DNA of 5,876 bases from the NCBI GenBank assembly GCA_900544845.1, contig UQWV01000091.1:1-5876 (forward strand), written 5' to 3'. The notes beneath the pieces are model-generated. The model made no database searches. It had not been told where the DNA came from and was given only the letters and a program-made list of their open reading frames with translations. Every line of letters begins with the position of its first letter. Positions within the stretch are counted from its first letter, which is position 1. This document shows, piece by piece, positions 1 to 5,803 of this stretch. A program made the position numbers and the translations under genes. The stretch comes from an uncultured Collinsella sp. (GTDB lineage: Bacteria; Actinomycetota; Coriobacteriia; Coriobacteriales; Coriobacteriaceae).

Positions 1-63
1 GGCTACATGTCTCCGGTCGAGTTCAGGGAGGCGGGGCTGTCCCTCCCGGAATCGTCCAAATAG
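1..63 (+). CDS. IS3-family transposase OrfB, C-terminal fragment (5' end outside window)
   Basis: Frame 1 is open from the first base to a TAG at 61-63 and encodes GYMSPVEFREAGLSLPESSK. The GYMSPVEFRE stretch matches the extreme C-terminus of IS3/IS150-type OrfB transposases, which commonly end with an LGY-x-SP-x-EFR motif just after the DDE integrase core. Only 20 residues are visible, so the catalytic domain lies off the left edge and intactness cannot be judged. The stop codon lies 14 bases before the proposed end of the element, the normal arrangement in this family. Arginine is encoded by AGG, as in the next ORF but unlike the amino acid genes. Confidence 0.75.
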   Translation, partial: GYMSPVEFREAGLSLPESSK

Positions 64-77
64 GTGTTGCCAATCCA
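1..77 (+). mobile_element. Right end of an IS3-family insertion sequence
   Basis: The transposase tail at 1-63 is followed by about 14 non-coding bases ending in CAATCCA at 71-77. Read on the minus strand from 77, the end is TGGATTGGCAACACC. It starts with TG, as IS3-family termini usually do, and resembles the IS2 end in its first bases. I therefore place the right terminal repeat at roughly 54-77. The left end and its matching repeat are outside the window, so neither the repeat length nor a 3-5 bp target duplication can be confirmed. Sequence from 78 on belongs to the interrupted target. Confidence 0.6.
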
Positions 78-391
78 TGAGGTGCCTCAAGCGCTACGTG
101 GCCAGGGAGGCGTACCGGGCGCTGATGCGCCCGCACGAGATCAGGAGGCCCGAGGACGCCTCGGAGCTCGTGGCGGCCAGGCGCACGGCGAAGGTCAGCC
201 AGGTGAGGGCGGCGTCCATACTGGGCACCAGCGAGAAGTACATCTCGATGCTGGAGAGGGGCCAAAGGGAGCTCAAGCCCATAAGGAGGGCCTACGAGGC
301 ATGGGTCGAGGCCGGACTTCCGCTCGATTGGGACAGGCAAGCCTTCGAGGCCGAGCGCAAAATGGATTCTAAAAAACACCTTGCCAAATAG
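77..391 (+). CDS. Small XRE-like helix-turn-helix protein, probable C-terminal remnant of a transposase
   Basis: The frame gives 104 residues. Residues 30-79 look like an XRE/HTH_3 DNA-binding domain: an Arg-rich first helix, then SQVRAASILGTSEKYISMLE at 41-60, with the pattern of a turn before a recognition helix, then an ERGQREL cap. Residues 2-16 (RCLKRYVAREAYRAL) resemble the C-terminal helix of IS110-family transposases. My reading is that this is the tail of a transposase with an appended HTH, cut by the IS3 insertion. That family match is from memory and uncertain; a small stand-alone regulator is the alternative. The ATG straddles the IS junction and has only a weak AGG 12 bases upstream, so expression is doubtful. 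Eleven of 16 arginines use AGG, unlike lysC and asd, which use mainly CGC/CGT; this suggests horizontal origin. The last ten codons are AT-richer. Confidence 0.55.
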   Translation: MRCLKRYVAREAYRALMRPHEIRRPEDASELVAARRTAKVSQVRAASILGTSEKYISMLERGQRELKPIRRAYEAWVEAGLPLDWDRQAFEAERKMDSKKHLAK

Positions 392-394
392 GAG

Positions 395-468
395 CGTCAG
401 CACGAGGCCCGCTTATCCGTAGCTCCGAAGGAGCAGGATAAGCGGGCCTCAAGTGCGAGGACGTTTTT
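395..468. terminator. Large nested hairpin with T5 tail between the mobile remnant and thrB
   Basis: A perfect 15-bp stem (GAGGCCCGCTTATCC at 404-418 with 436-450) encloses an inner 5-bp stem (422-426 with 430-434) with a GAA triloop. Outside it, GCAC 400-403 can pair with GTGC 453-456, and CGTC 395-398 with GACG 460-463. Five Ts follow directly at 464-468. This makes a good intrinsic terminator for plus-strand transcription leaving the ORF that ends at 391. It also lies about 50 bases beyond the thrB stop on the other strand. The minus-strand side has no adjacent T tract; the nearest is six Ts at 371-376. It may act in both directions. Confidence 0.7.
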
Positions 469-512
469 AAGGGGATGCCCCTGGGTGGCCCGGACAGACC
501 GATCGGCGATGT

Positions 513-1394
513 CTACAGGTACTCGATTTGAGCGCCTTCCGTGTCGCACGTCAGAATGTGCGTGTCGCACTTGGGGAACTGCTCACGCAGCTTGACCTGC
601 AGGAACTTTGCCACGATGGTATCGTCGGTCACAGCCATGAGGGTCGAGCCCGAACCGCTGATCCAGATGGTCTTGGCACCGCCGTTAAGGCAGGTGTCGC
701 GCACGGCGTTGTAGTCGGGGATGAGGCGGCGGCGATAGGGCTCCTGGATGCGGTCGTCGTTGGCGGCGGCAATCAGGTCAAGGTCGCCGGTCTCCAGGCC
801 GCGCGTCATGCCGGCGATACGGCCCATCTGCCACACGGCGGTGGAGAGCGGAATCTCCTGCGGCACGACCTTGCGCGCCTCGCTCGTATGTACCTCGTAG
901 GGCGGAATCACGGTAATAAAACGCAAGCGATCGCTCACCTCGTAGCGCAGGCATTGGGGGAGCGAATCGGTCGGCGTAAAGGAGCAGACGGCGCCGCCCA
1001 GGATAGCGGGAGCGACGTTATCGGGATGCCCCTCGACCTCGGTGGCGATGCGGACGAGCTCGGCACGGTCGACGGTGTGGCCTGTCAGTGCGGCGGCGGC
1101 CATAATGCCGGCGACGACGCAGGTGGAGCTGGAACCCAGGCCGCGAGCGACGGGCACATCGGTTTGAATGTCGATGGCAACGGGGAAAGCCGGCTCGCCC
1201 CATGCGGCCAGTGCATCGACAAAGCTCACGTAGACTAGGTTGTTCTCGTTTTGGAATTCCTCGGGGCATCCGGTGATGGTAAGTTTGTCGGCGCGCTCGA
1301 AGGTGAAGTGCGAGTAGAGGCTGACGGCCATGCCGAGGGTATCGTAGCCGATGCCTAGGTTTGCGCTGGTTGCTGGGACGGTGATCTTGATCAT
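513..1394 (-). CDS. thrB: Homoserine kinase ThrB
   Basis: A 293-residue GHMP-superfamily kinase, a normal length for ThrB. It phosphorylates L-homoserine with ATP to O-phosphohomoserine, the penultimate step to threonine, in the cytoplasm. All three family motifs are present: PATSANLG at 7-14, the phosphate-binding loop PVARGLGSSS at 81-90, and ISGSGSTL at 245-252. EGHPDNVAPA at 121-130 is the conserved stretch typical of homoserine kinases and helps exclude mevalonate-type relatives. Residues 16-18 read GYD where GFD is more usual, a mild change. The ATG is supported by AGGAG at 1401-1405 with a 6-base spacer. The gene follows thrC on the same strand after 199 bases containing a terminator, a candidate promoter and a long inverted repeat, so it is probably transcribed on its own. 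Confidence 0.96.
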   Translation of the reverse strand: MIKITVPATSANLGIGYDTLGMAVSLYSHFTFERADKLTITGCPEEFQNENNLVYVSFVDALAAWGEPAFPVAIDIQTDVPVARGLGSSSTCVVAGIMAAAALTGHTVDRAELVRIATEVEGHPDNVAPAILGGAVCSFTPTDSLPQCLRYEVSDRLRFITVIPPYEVHTSEARKVVPQEIPLSTAVWQMGRIAGMTRGLETGDLDLIAAANDDRIQEPYRRRLIPDYNAVRDTCLNGGAKTIWISGSGSTLMAVTDDTIVAKFLQVKLREQFPKCDTHILTCDTEGAQIEYL

Positions 1395-1409
1395 GGGAAT
1401 CTCCTGGGC

Positions 1410-1515
1410 GGTCTGCCTGTTTAGTTCGCTGCTCGGGCAGTCCTGGCTCGCTCGGAAAGCACATTAAGTGCTTTCCGGCTCGTGCGGAACTCGCGACGAA
1501 CTAAACAGGCAGACC
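1410..1515. repeat. Long inverted repeat (about 106 bases) in the thrB leader; possible MITE or structured leader
   Basis: The outer arms are a perfect 19-bp inverted repeat: GGTCTGCCTGTTTAGTTCG at 1410-1428 with its complement at 1497-1515. At the centre, CGGAAAGCAC (1453-1462) and GTGCTTTCCG (1468-1477) form a second perfect 10-bp hairpin around an ATTAA loop. The intervening arms (1429-1452 and 1478-1496) are only partly complementary. The whole unit sits between a candidate promoter and the thrB ribosome binding site, ending 5 bases upstream of the AGGAG. No flanking target duplication is evident. It could be a non-autonomous mobile element or a folded mRNA leader. The pairing is certain; the role is inferred. 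Confidence 0.75.
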
Positions 1516-1531
1516 CGCTCGCATGCTCGTC

Positions 1532-1540
1532 ATTATCCCA
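1532..1540 (-). promoter_or_regulatory. Candidate extended -10 promoter for thrB
   Basis: On the minus strand these bases read TGGGATAAT, an extended -10 (TG, one base, then GATAAT with 5 of 6 matches to TATAAT). No convincing -35 is seen 16-18 bases upstream, where the T-rich tail of the thrC terminator lies; extended -10 promoters often tolerate this. Transcription would begin near 1525, giving a leader of about 130 bases made mostly of the inverted repeat at 1410-1515. Confidence 0.45.
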
Positions 1541-1546
1541 AAAGCT

Positions 1547-1581
1547 AAATAAAAAGAAGGTGCGCCGGCTTTCGCCGGCGC
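1547..1581 (-). terminator. Intrinsic terminator of thrC
   Basis: On the minus strand, 13 bases after the thrC stop, GCGCCGGC-GAAA-GCCGGCGC (1581 down to 1562) forms a perfect 8-bp stem with a GNRA tetraloop. It is followed by ACCTTCTTTTTATTT, a T-rich tract. This is a textbook intrinsic terminator in the direction of thrC and implies that thrB is mostly expressed separately. Confidence 0.88.
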
Positions 1582-1593
1582 TTAATGAGGGAT

Positions 1594-3111
1594 CTAGTTG
1601 GTGCTCATTCGTTTTGCTGCGGACTCGACGTAGCTTGCCATCTCATCGACGTCGCAGACGTCTTCGAAGCGGACGGGCTTGGACTCGAGTTCGGCGAGCT
1701 GCGCCGGGGCGACCGTATTGGTGGCTTGCTCGAGTACGCGCATGGCCTCAAAGTCGTCCTCGGGAACGTCGAGGCCCAGGGCGTCGCAGCAGGCGCGCGG
1801 AAACTTGTAGGGGCTTGCGGTCGAAAGCAGCACGCGGGCCTTGGCGCCTTCGGCGGGAGCGACCTTTTCAAAGACGTGATAGCCGCAAGCGGTGTGCGGG
1901 TCGATCACGTAGCCGTTCGCATCCCAGCAGCTCTTGATGGCAGCGCGGACCTCGTCCTCGCTGGCCCAACCGCAGCCAAAGACGCTCTGAATCTTTGCCA
2001 GCAGGTCGGCGGGAACCTCGTAGCGACCAGTCTGTGCCAGCTGCTCCATAAGGCCGGCAACGAGCTCGCAGTCGCCATCGGACAGGAAGTACAGCATGCG
2101 CTCCAGGTTAGAGCTGATGAGGATGTCCATCGACGGCGAGATGGTCGTGAAGAACGGACGGTTGCGGTCGTAGACGCCGGTGGTCAGGAAGTCAGCCAGC
2201 ACGTTGTTCTTGTCGCTCGCGACGATGAGCTTGGCGACGGGCAGGCCCATGCGCTTGGCATAGTAGCCGGCCAGGATATCGCCAAAGTTGCCGGTCGGTA
2301 CGCAGAATTCCACGGCGTCGCCGGCCTCGATGGCGCCGGCGTGCAACAGCTGCGCATAGGCGGCAAAGTAGTAGACGACCTGCGGCACCAGGCGGCCGAC
2401 GTTGATGGAGTTGGCGCTCGAAAGCACCGTGCCGGCGGCCTCCAGGCGCTCGGCAAGCTCCTTATCGGCAAAGATGCGCTTGACGGCACTCTGGGCATCG
2501 TCGAAGTTGCCGCGGATGCCGCAGACGGCGACGTTATCGCCCTCCTGAGTGGACATCTGCAGATTCTGCACGCGGCTGACTTTGCCCTCGGGATAAAAGA
2601 CGGTGATGCCCGTGCCCGGAGCGTCGGCAAAACCGGCGAGCGCGGCCTTGCCCGTGTCGCCCGACGTGGCGGTGACGATCATGATGCGCTCGGCGCCGCC
2701 GTCCTTGGCGGAAGTGCGGGCCATGAGGCGGGGGAGCATCTGCAGGGCGACGTCCTTGAAAGCGCTTGTGGGGCCGCCAAAGAGCTCTATCACATAGGTC
2801 TGAGGGACGTCAGCGCCCGGCGCAGCGTCGAGTTTGACGAGCGGCGTAACCTCTTCACTCGCGAACGTGCCGCGGTATGCCTCGTCGACACACGCCGAAA
2901 TTTCTTCGGCCGTGTAATCATTCAGTAACATTCCCAACACATCTTGAGCGATTTCAAAGTACGATTTATCTGCAAGCGAGCTGATATCGACCTGCTGGGT
3001 GCCGAGCTCGTCCGAGACAAACAAACCCCCGTCGGGAGCGATGCCGGTACGGATTGCCACCTTACTTGAGCACGATAAAGTGCGTCCTCGTGTACTATGA
3101 TAAGTTCCCAT
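1594..3111 (-). CDS. thrC: Threonine synthase ThrC
   Basis: A 505-residue PLP-dependent (fold type II) enzyme that converts O-phosphohomoserine to L-threonine and phosphate. The PLP lysine is K119 in GPTSAFKDVALQ. SGDTG is at 150-154, the PLP phosphate-binding loop TGNFGD at 273-278, SSANSINVGR at 231-240, SPSMDILISSNLER at 325-338, and DPHTA at 404-408. SANSIN and SPSMDI are typical of the longer threonine synthase subfamily that includes the E. coli and yeast enzymes. I chose the ATG at 3109-3111 because GAGGAG lies 9 bases upstream and the protein then begins MGTYHSTRG, as expected for the family. An in-frame ATG at 3154-3156 would add 15 residues but has no ribosome binding site. The gene diverges from lysC across 104 bases and is followed by its own terminator and then thrB, which makes its substrate. 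Confidence 0.95.
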   Translation of the reverse strand: MGTYHSTRGRTLSCSSKVAIRTGIAPDGGLFVSDELGTQQVDISSLADKSYFEIAQDVLGMLLNDYTAEEISACVDEAYRGTFASEEVTPLVKLDAAPGADVPQTYVIELFGGPTSAFKDVALQMLPRLMARTSAKDGGAERIMIVTATSGDTGKAALAGFADAPGTGITVFYPEGKVSRVQNLQMSTQEGDNVAVCGIRGNFDDAQSAVKRIFADKELAERLEAAGTVLSSANSINVGRLVPQVVYYFAAYAQLLHAGAIEAGDAVEFCVPTGNFGDILAGYYAKRMGLPVAKLIVASDKNNVLADFLTTGVYDRNRPFFTTISPSMDILISSNLERMLYFLSDGDCELVAGLMEQLAQTGRYEVPADLLAKIQSVFGCGWASEDEVRAAIKSCWDANGYVIDPHTACGYHVFEKVAPAEGAKARVLLSTASPYKFPRACCDALGLDVPEDDFEAMRVLEQATNTVAPAQLAELESKPVRFEDVCDVDEMASYVESAAKRMSTN

Positions 3112-3215
3112 ATAACACTGCTCCTCGGATGCCTTGGTCCCAATCGGTGAAACCATGGTATCAGAGCGTGCAAAATAGGTTCGCAGAGGCTTTTTAGAAA
3201 GGTAACCTCCAGCCC
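3112..3215. promoter_or_regulatory. Divergent thrC-lysC intergenic region
   Basis: These 104 bases separate the start codons of thrC (minus) and lysC (plus) and must hold at least one of the two 5' regions. The thrC ribosome binding site, GAGGAG on the minus strand, is at 3121-3126. The lysC site, AGAAAGG, is at 3196-3202 with a rather long 13-base spacer. A TATGAT match lies at 3096-3101 inside the thrC start, but neither strand has a convincing -35/-10 pair, so I do not assign a promoter. There is no room for a lysine riboswitch, no T-box pattern and no leader peptide rich in Thr or Lys. Confidence 0.5.
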
Positions 3216-4604
3216 ATGATTAAGATTGCCAAGTTTGGCGGCTCGTCGGTCGCCGACGCCGAACACTTCAAGAAGATCAAGGCCATCGTCGATGCCGATC
3301 CGGCTCGCCGTTTTGTGGTGGTTTCCGCCTGCGGTCGCCGTTTTAAGGGCGACACCAAGGTGACCGACCTGCTCTATCTGGTCAATGCGCACGTTAAGTA
3401 CCACGTGTCGTGTGAGGAGCTGCTCGAGGACATTGGCCAGCGCTATTTTGATATCGCTGACGAGCTGGAGCTCACCTATCCCATCCGTGAGGAGTTCGCG
3501 GCCTTTGCCGAGCGCGCCCGCTCCGGTGGTTACTCTACTGAGGAGCTCGTAAGCCGCGGCGAGTACTTTACCGCTCGCCTGATGGCTGAGTACCTGGGCC
3601 TACCGTTCCTGGACGCCGCGACGGTTGTGGCGTTCCATCACGACGGTACGCTCAGCATGAATCGCACCTCCGAGCTGGTGCAGGAGTATGGCCAGCAGGG
3701 CGGCTTCGTTATGCCTGGCTTCTACGGCGCGACGCGCGAGGGCCAGATCAAGCTGCTCGATCGAGGCGGTGGCGATATCTCGGGCTCGATTCTGGCCAAG
3801 TGCCTGGGCGCCGACCTGTACGAGAACTGGACCGACGTTTCGGGCTTCTACTCTGCCGATCCGCGTATTGTTCCCGAGGCTCAGCCCATCGCCCGCGTTA
3901 CCTACGAGGAGCTGCGCGAGCTTTCGTACATGGGTGCAAGCGTCCTGCACGAGGAGGCCGTGTTCCCCGTGCGCGAGGCGGGTATTCCGCTGGTCATCAA
4001 GAACACCAATGCGCCGCAGGACCCCGGCACCATCATTAGCGAGACGGCTGATGAGGGCGAGGCGGAGCCCATCATTACCGGTGTGACCGGCAAGCGCGGT
4101 TTTGTCGCCATCAACGTTGCCCGCGACCGCACCAAGCCCCGCGTTGGCTTTATGCGCCGCGCGCTTTCGGTCTTCGAGCGCTATGACGTTTCCGTCGAGC
4201 ACATGCCCACCGGTGTCGACCGCTTTGGCGCCGTGGTGCAGGAGCAGGATGTGCACGACTCGCTGTATTCGCTCGTGGGCGACATCCAGCAGGAGGTCGA
4301 GCCGCTCGAGATCGAGGTTGTCGAGGGCTTGGCGCTCATCGCGACCGTCGGCCGTAACCTGCGCGGCCGCGCAGGTATCTCGGGCCACCTGTTTGGCATG
4401 CTTGGCCAGGCCGGCGTGAGCGTGCGTATGATTTCGCAGAGCTGCGACGAGATCAACATCATCATCGGTGTCGAGGAGAAGGACTTCGACCTGGCGATTC
4501 GGACCATTTACCGTGCCTTCTCCGATGAGAACGGCATTGTGAAGGTCTCCGACCTGGAGGCTCCCGCGCCGGCCGATCCCACCCTGGCCGCGCTCAAAAA
4601 GTAG
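3216..4604 (+). CDS. lysC: Aspartate kinase (monofunctional, with C-terminal ACT domains)
   Basis: A 462-residue enzyme that phosphorylates L-aspartate to L-4-aspartyl phosphate, the committed step to Lys, Thr, Met and diaminopimelate. The N-terminal amino-acid kinase domain covers about 1-285: KFGGSS at 6-11, SRGEYF at 113-118, DRGGGD at 182-187, WTDVSGFYSADPR at 205-217 and SYMGASVLHEEAVFP at 237-251. Two ACT regulatory domains follow, at about 293-365 and 370-438, with QSCDEINI at 408-415. The overall build and the LHEEAVFPV stretch resemble the Bacillus YclM (ThrD)-like aspartokinase type rather than the short actinobacterial alpha/beta type. Feedback inhibition by lysine and/or threonine is expected from the ACT domains but the effector cannot be read from sequence. 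The usual GRGGSD loop reads DRGGGD. The ATG has AGAAAGG 13 bases upstream. No homoserine dehydrogenase domain is fused. Confidence 0.95.
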   Translation: MIKIAKFGGSSVADAEHFKKIKAIVDADPARRFVVVSACGRRFKGDTKVTDLLYLVNAHVKYHVSCEELLEDIGQRYFDIADELELTYPIREEFAAFAERARSGGYSTEELVSRGEYFTARLMAEYLGLPFLDAATVVAFHHDGTLSMNRTSELVQEYGQQGGFVMPGFYGATREGQIKLLDRGGGDISGSILAKCLGADLYENWTDVSGFYSADPRIVPEAQPIARVTYEELRELSYMGASVLHEEAVFPVREAGIPLVIKNTNAPQDPGTIISETADEGEAEPIITGVTGKRGFVAINVARDRTKPRVGFMRRALSVFERYDVSVEHMPTGVDRFGAVVQEQDVHDSLYSLVGDIQQEVEPLEIEVVEGLALIATVGRNLRGRAGISGHLFGMLGQAGVSVRMISQSCDEINIIIGVEEKDFDLAIRTIYRAFSDENGIVKVSDLEAPAPADPTLAALKK

Positions 4605-4614
4605 CGACTGCTCG

Positions 4615-4646
4615 GTAGATTTTTGGGTCATGTCTCAAAAATCTAC
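4615..4646. repeat. Near-perfect 32-base palindrome after lysC
   Basis: GTAGATTTTTG at 4615-4625 is perfectly complementary to CAAAAATCTAC at 4636-4646. The ten bases between continue the symmetry except for one mismatch (4628 with 4633) and one G-T (4626 with 4635), so the dyad is centred between 4630 and 4631. It starts 10 bases after the lysC stop. No T tract follows, and a separate terminator lies downstream, so it is not a standard intrinsic terminator. It could be a dispersed palindromic repeat, a protein-binding dyad or an mRNA 3' stem. Confidence 0.7.
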
Positions 4647-4654
4647 GGCGGGGC

Positions 4655-4676
4655 GTTTCGTTTCGGTTTCGTTTCG
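4655..4676 (+). repeat. Short TTTCG tandem repeat
   Basis: Four copies of a TTTCG unit, one preceded by an extra G, run between the lysC palindrome and the lysC terminator. A fifth TTTCG occurs in the terminator loop at 4687-4691. It is a simple-sequence tract with no coding role seen. Confidence 0.5.
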
Positions 4677-4709
4677 ACGGGGCGGGTTTCGTGCCCGCCC
4701 CGTTCTTGT
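4677..4709 (+). terminator. Intrinsic terminator of lysC
   Basis: ACGGGGCGGG (4677-4686) and CCCGCCCCGT (4694-4703) form a perfect 10-bp GC-rich stem with a 7-base loop, followed by TTCTTGT. The tail is only moderately T-rich, but the strong stem 72 bases after the lysC stop fits termination before asd. Confidence 0.75.
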
Positions 4710-4728
4710 ATAAACTGGCAACAATAAT
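4709..4728 (+). promoter_or_regulatory. Candidate asd promoter -10 region
   Basis: Directly after the lysC terminator are two -10-like hexamers, TATAAA at 4709-4714 and AATAAT at 4723-4728, each matching TATAAT at 5 of 6 positions. They lie in an AT-rich island in otherwise GC-rich DNA, 50-69 bases before the asd start. No matching -35 can be read; the expected positions fall in the terminator hairpin. The position favours a separate asd promoter here, but the exact hexamer is undecided. Confidence 0.35.
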
Positions 4729-4777
4729 CGGCCTGCTCGGCGTGCGGGCAAAAGCCACAACCTTTAAAGGGGGAAGC

Positions 4778-5803
4778 ATGAAACAGTACACGGTTGCTAT
4801 TTTGGGCGCGACGGGAGCCGTGGGCACCCAGATGCTCGAGTGCCTCAACGAGCAGGAGTTCCCGGTCGGCAAGCTCAAGCTGTTGGCAAGCGCACGCTCC
4901 GCGGGCAAGACCGTTGAGTTCCGCGGCGAGCAAATCGTGATCGAAGAGGCTTGCCCCGAGGCTTTTGAGGGCTGCGACATTGTGCTCGGCGCCGCCGGCG
5001 ACGACATCGCGAAGGAGCTCCTGCCCGAGGCCGTCAAGCGCGGCGCCGTCGTGGTCGACAACAGCCACGCCTTCCGCATGGATCCCGAGGTGCCGCTGGT
5101 CGTGCCCGAGATCAATGCCGACGACATCAAGTGGCATCACGGCCTTATCGCCAACCCCAACTGCGCGACCATTATCGGCCTGGTCCCCACGTGGCCGCTG
5201 CATCAGCTCGCTGGCGTGAAGCGCATGATCGTCTCGACGTACCAGGCGGCTTCGGGTGCCGGCGCTCCCGGTATGGCCGAGCTCGAGGCTCAGTTGGCCG
5301 CCCTGGGCCGTGGCGAGGAGATTCCCGAGCCGCGCGCGTTTGCCGCCCAGCTGGCGAGCAACCTGATTCCGCAGATTGGCGGCGTCAAGGAGGAGGGCTT
5401 TACCTCTGAGGAGATGAAGCTGCAAAACGAGGGCCGCAAGATCATGCACCTGCCCGAGCTGCGCGTGAACTGCACTTGCGTGCGCGTACCTGTGCTGCGC
5501 TCGCACTCCGAGAGCATTACGCTCGAGTTCGAGCGTGACATTACGGTTGAGGAGGCCCGTGCTGCGCTGGCTGCCGCTCCGGGCGTGAAGCTGGTTGACG
5601 ACATGAGCGCCGAGGATGCGCACGACCGCTTCCCCATGCCGATGGACACGTCCGACCAGGACCTGATTTGGGTCGGCCGCGTGCGTCGCGACATCTCGAA
5701 CCCCGAGGCTGCGCGCGGCATCACCTTCTGGTGCTGCGGCGACCAAATCCGTAAGGGCGCGGCAACCAACGCCGTCCAGATCGCCAAGCTGCTCTGCGAG
5801 TAG
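4778..5803 (+). CDS. asd: Aspartate-semialdehyde dehydrogenase
   Basis: A 341-residue enzyme that reduces L-4-aspartyl phosphate with NADPH to L-aspartate 4-semialdehyde and phosphate. The N-terminal Rossmann loop GATGAVG is at 10-16. The catalytic cysteine is C129 in NPNCAT (126-131), followed by QAASGAG at 156-162. The substrate- and phosphate-binding EEMKLQNEGRKI spans 211-222. The catalytic histidine is H243 in RSHSE, and the C-terminal helix AVQIAKLL is at 332-339. Residues 94-101 read DNSHAFRM where DNSSAFRM or DNTSAFRM is usual; R100 is kept. The ATG at 4778 has a strong AAAGGGGG ending 4 bases upstream. An upstream in-frame ATG at 4691 is rejected because it lies in the lysC terminator loop. 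The enzyme uses the product of LysC, its upstream neighbour 173 bases away. Confidence 0.96.
   Translation: MKQYTVAILGATGAVGTQMLECLNEQEFPVGKLKLLASARSAGKTVEFRGEQIVIEEACPEAFEGCDIVLGAAGDDIAKELLPEAVKRGAVVVDNSHAFRMDPEVPLVVPEINADDIKWHHGLIANPNCATIIGLVPTWPLHQLAGVKRMIVSTYQAASGAGAPGMAELEAQLAALGRGEEIPEPRAFAAQLASNLIPQIGGVKEEGFTSEEMKLQNEGRKIMHLPELRVNCTCVRVPVLRSHSESITLEFERDITVEEARAALAAAPGVKLVDDMSAEDAHDRFPMPMDTSDQDLIWVGRVRRDISNPEAARGITFWCCGDQIRKGAATNAVQIAKLLCE

Noticed and set aside
528..1238. Plus-strand open frame (236 codons) opposite thrB
   Set aside because: It is antisense to all three GHMP motifs of homoserine kinase, with no motif of its own.
1395..1525. Thr-type attenuator with leader peptide ahead of thrB
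   Set aside because: Short frames here (for example MRAGLPV starting near 1524 on the minus strand) have no run of Thr or Ile codons, no good ribosome binding site, and no terminator T tract follows the hairpin.
1585..2928. Long plus-strand open frame (447 codons) opposite thrC
   Set aside because: It is antisense to a clear threonine synthase, has low-complexity Gly/Ala/Asp/Val-rich composition and no recognisable motif. It is an artefact of GC-biased codons.
3112..3156. Fifteen-residue N-terminal extension of ThrC from the ATG at 3154-3156
   Set aside because: No ribosome binding site precedes it, whereas the start at 3111 has GAGGAG at good spacing and gives the expected N-terminus.
3112..3215. 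Lysine riboswitch upstream of lysC
   Set aside because: The region is only 104 bases, much shorter than a lysine riboswitch plus expression platform, and shows no multi-helix junction or terminator.
3600..4631. Minus-strand open frame (343 codons) opposite lysC
   Set aside because: It is antisense to aspartate kinase motifs, begins inside the palindrome after lysC and shows no domain.
4691..4777. N-terminal extension of Asd from the ATG-like start at 4691
   Set aside because: It would start in the loop of the lysC terminator, has no ribosome binding site, and the added residues are not part of the Rossmann fold.
4643..5746. Minus-strand open frame (367 codons) opposite asd
   Set aside because: It is a mirror frame of a fully motif-supported asd; composition is typical of a shadow frame.
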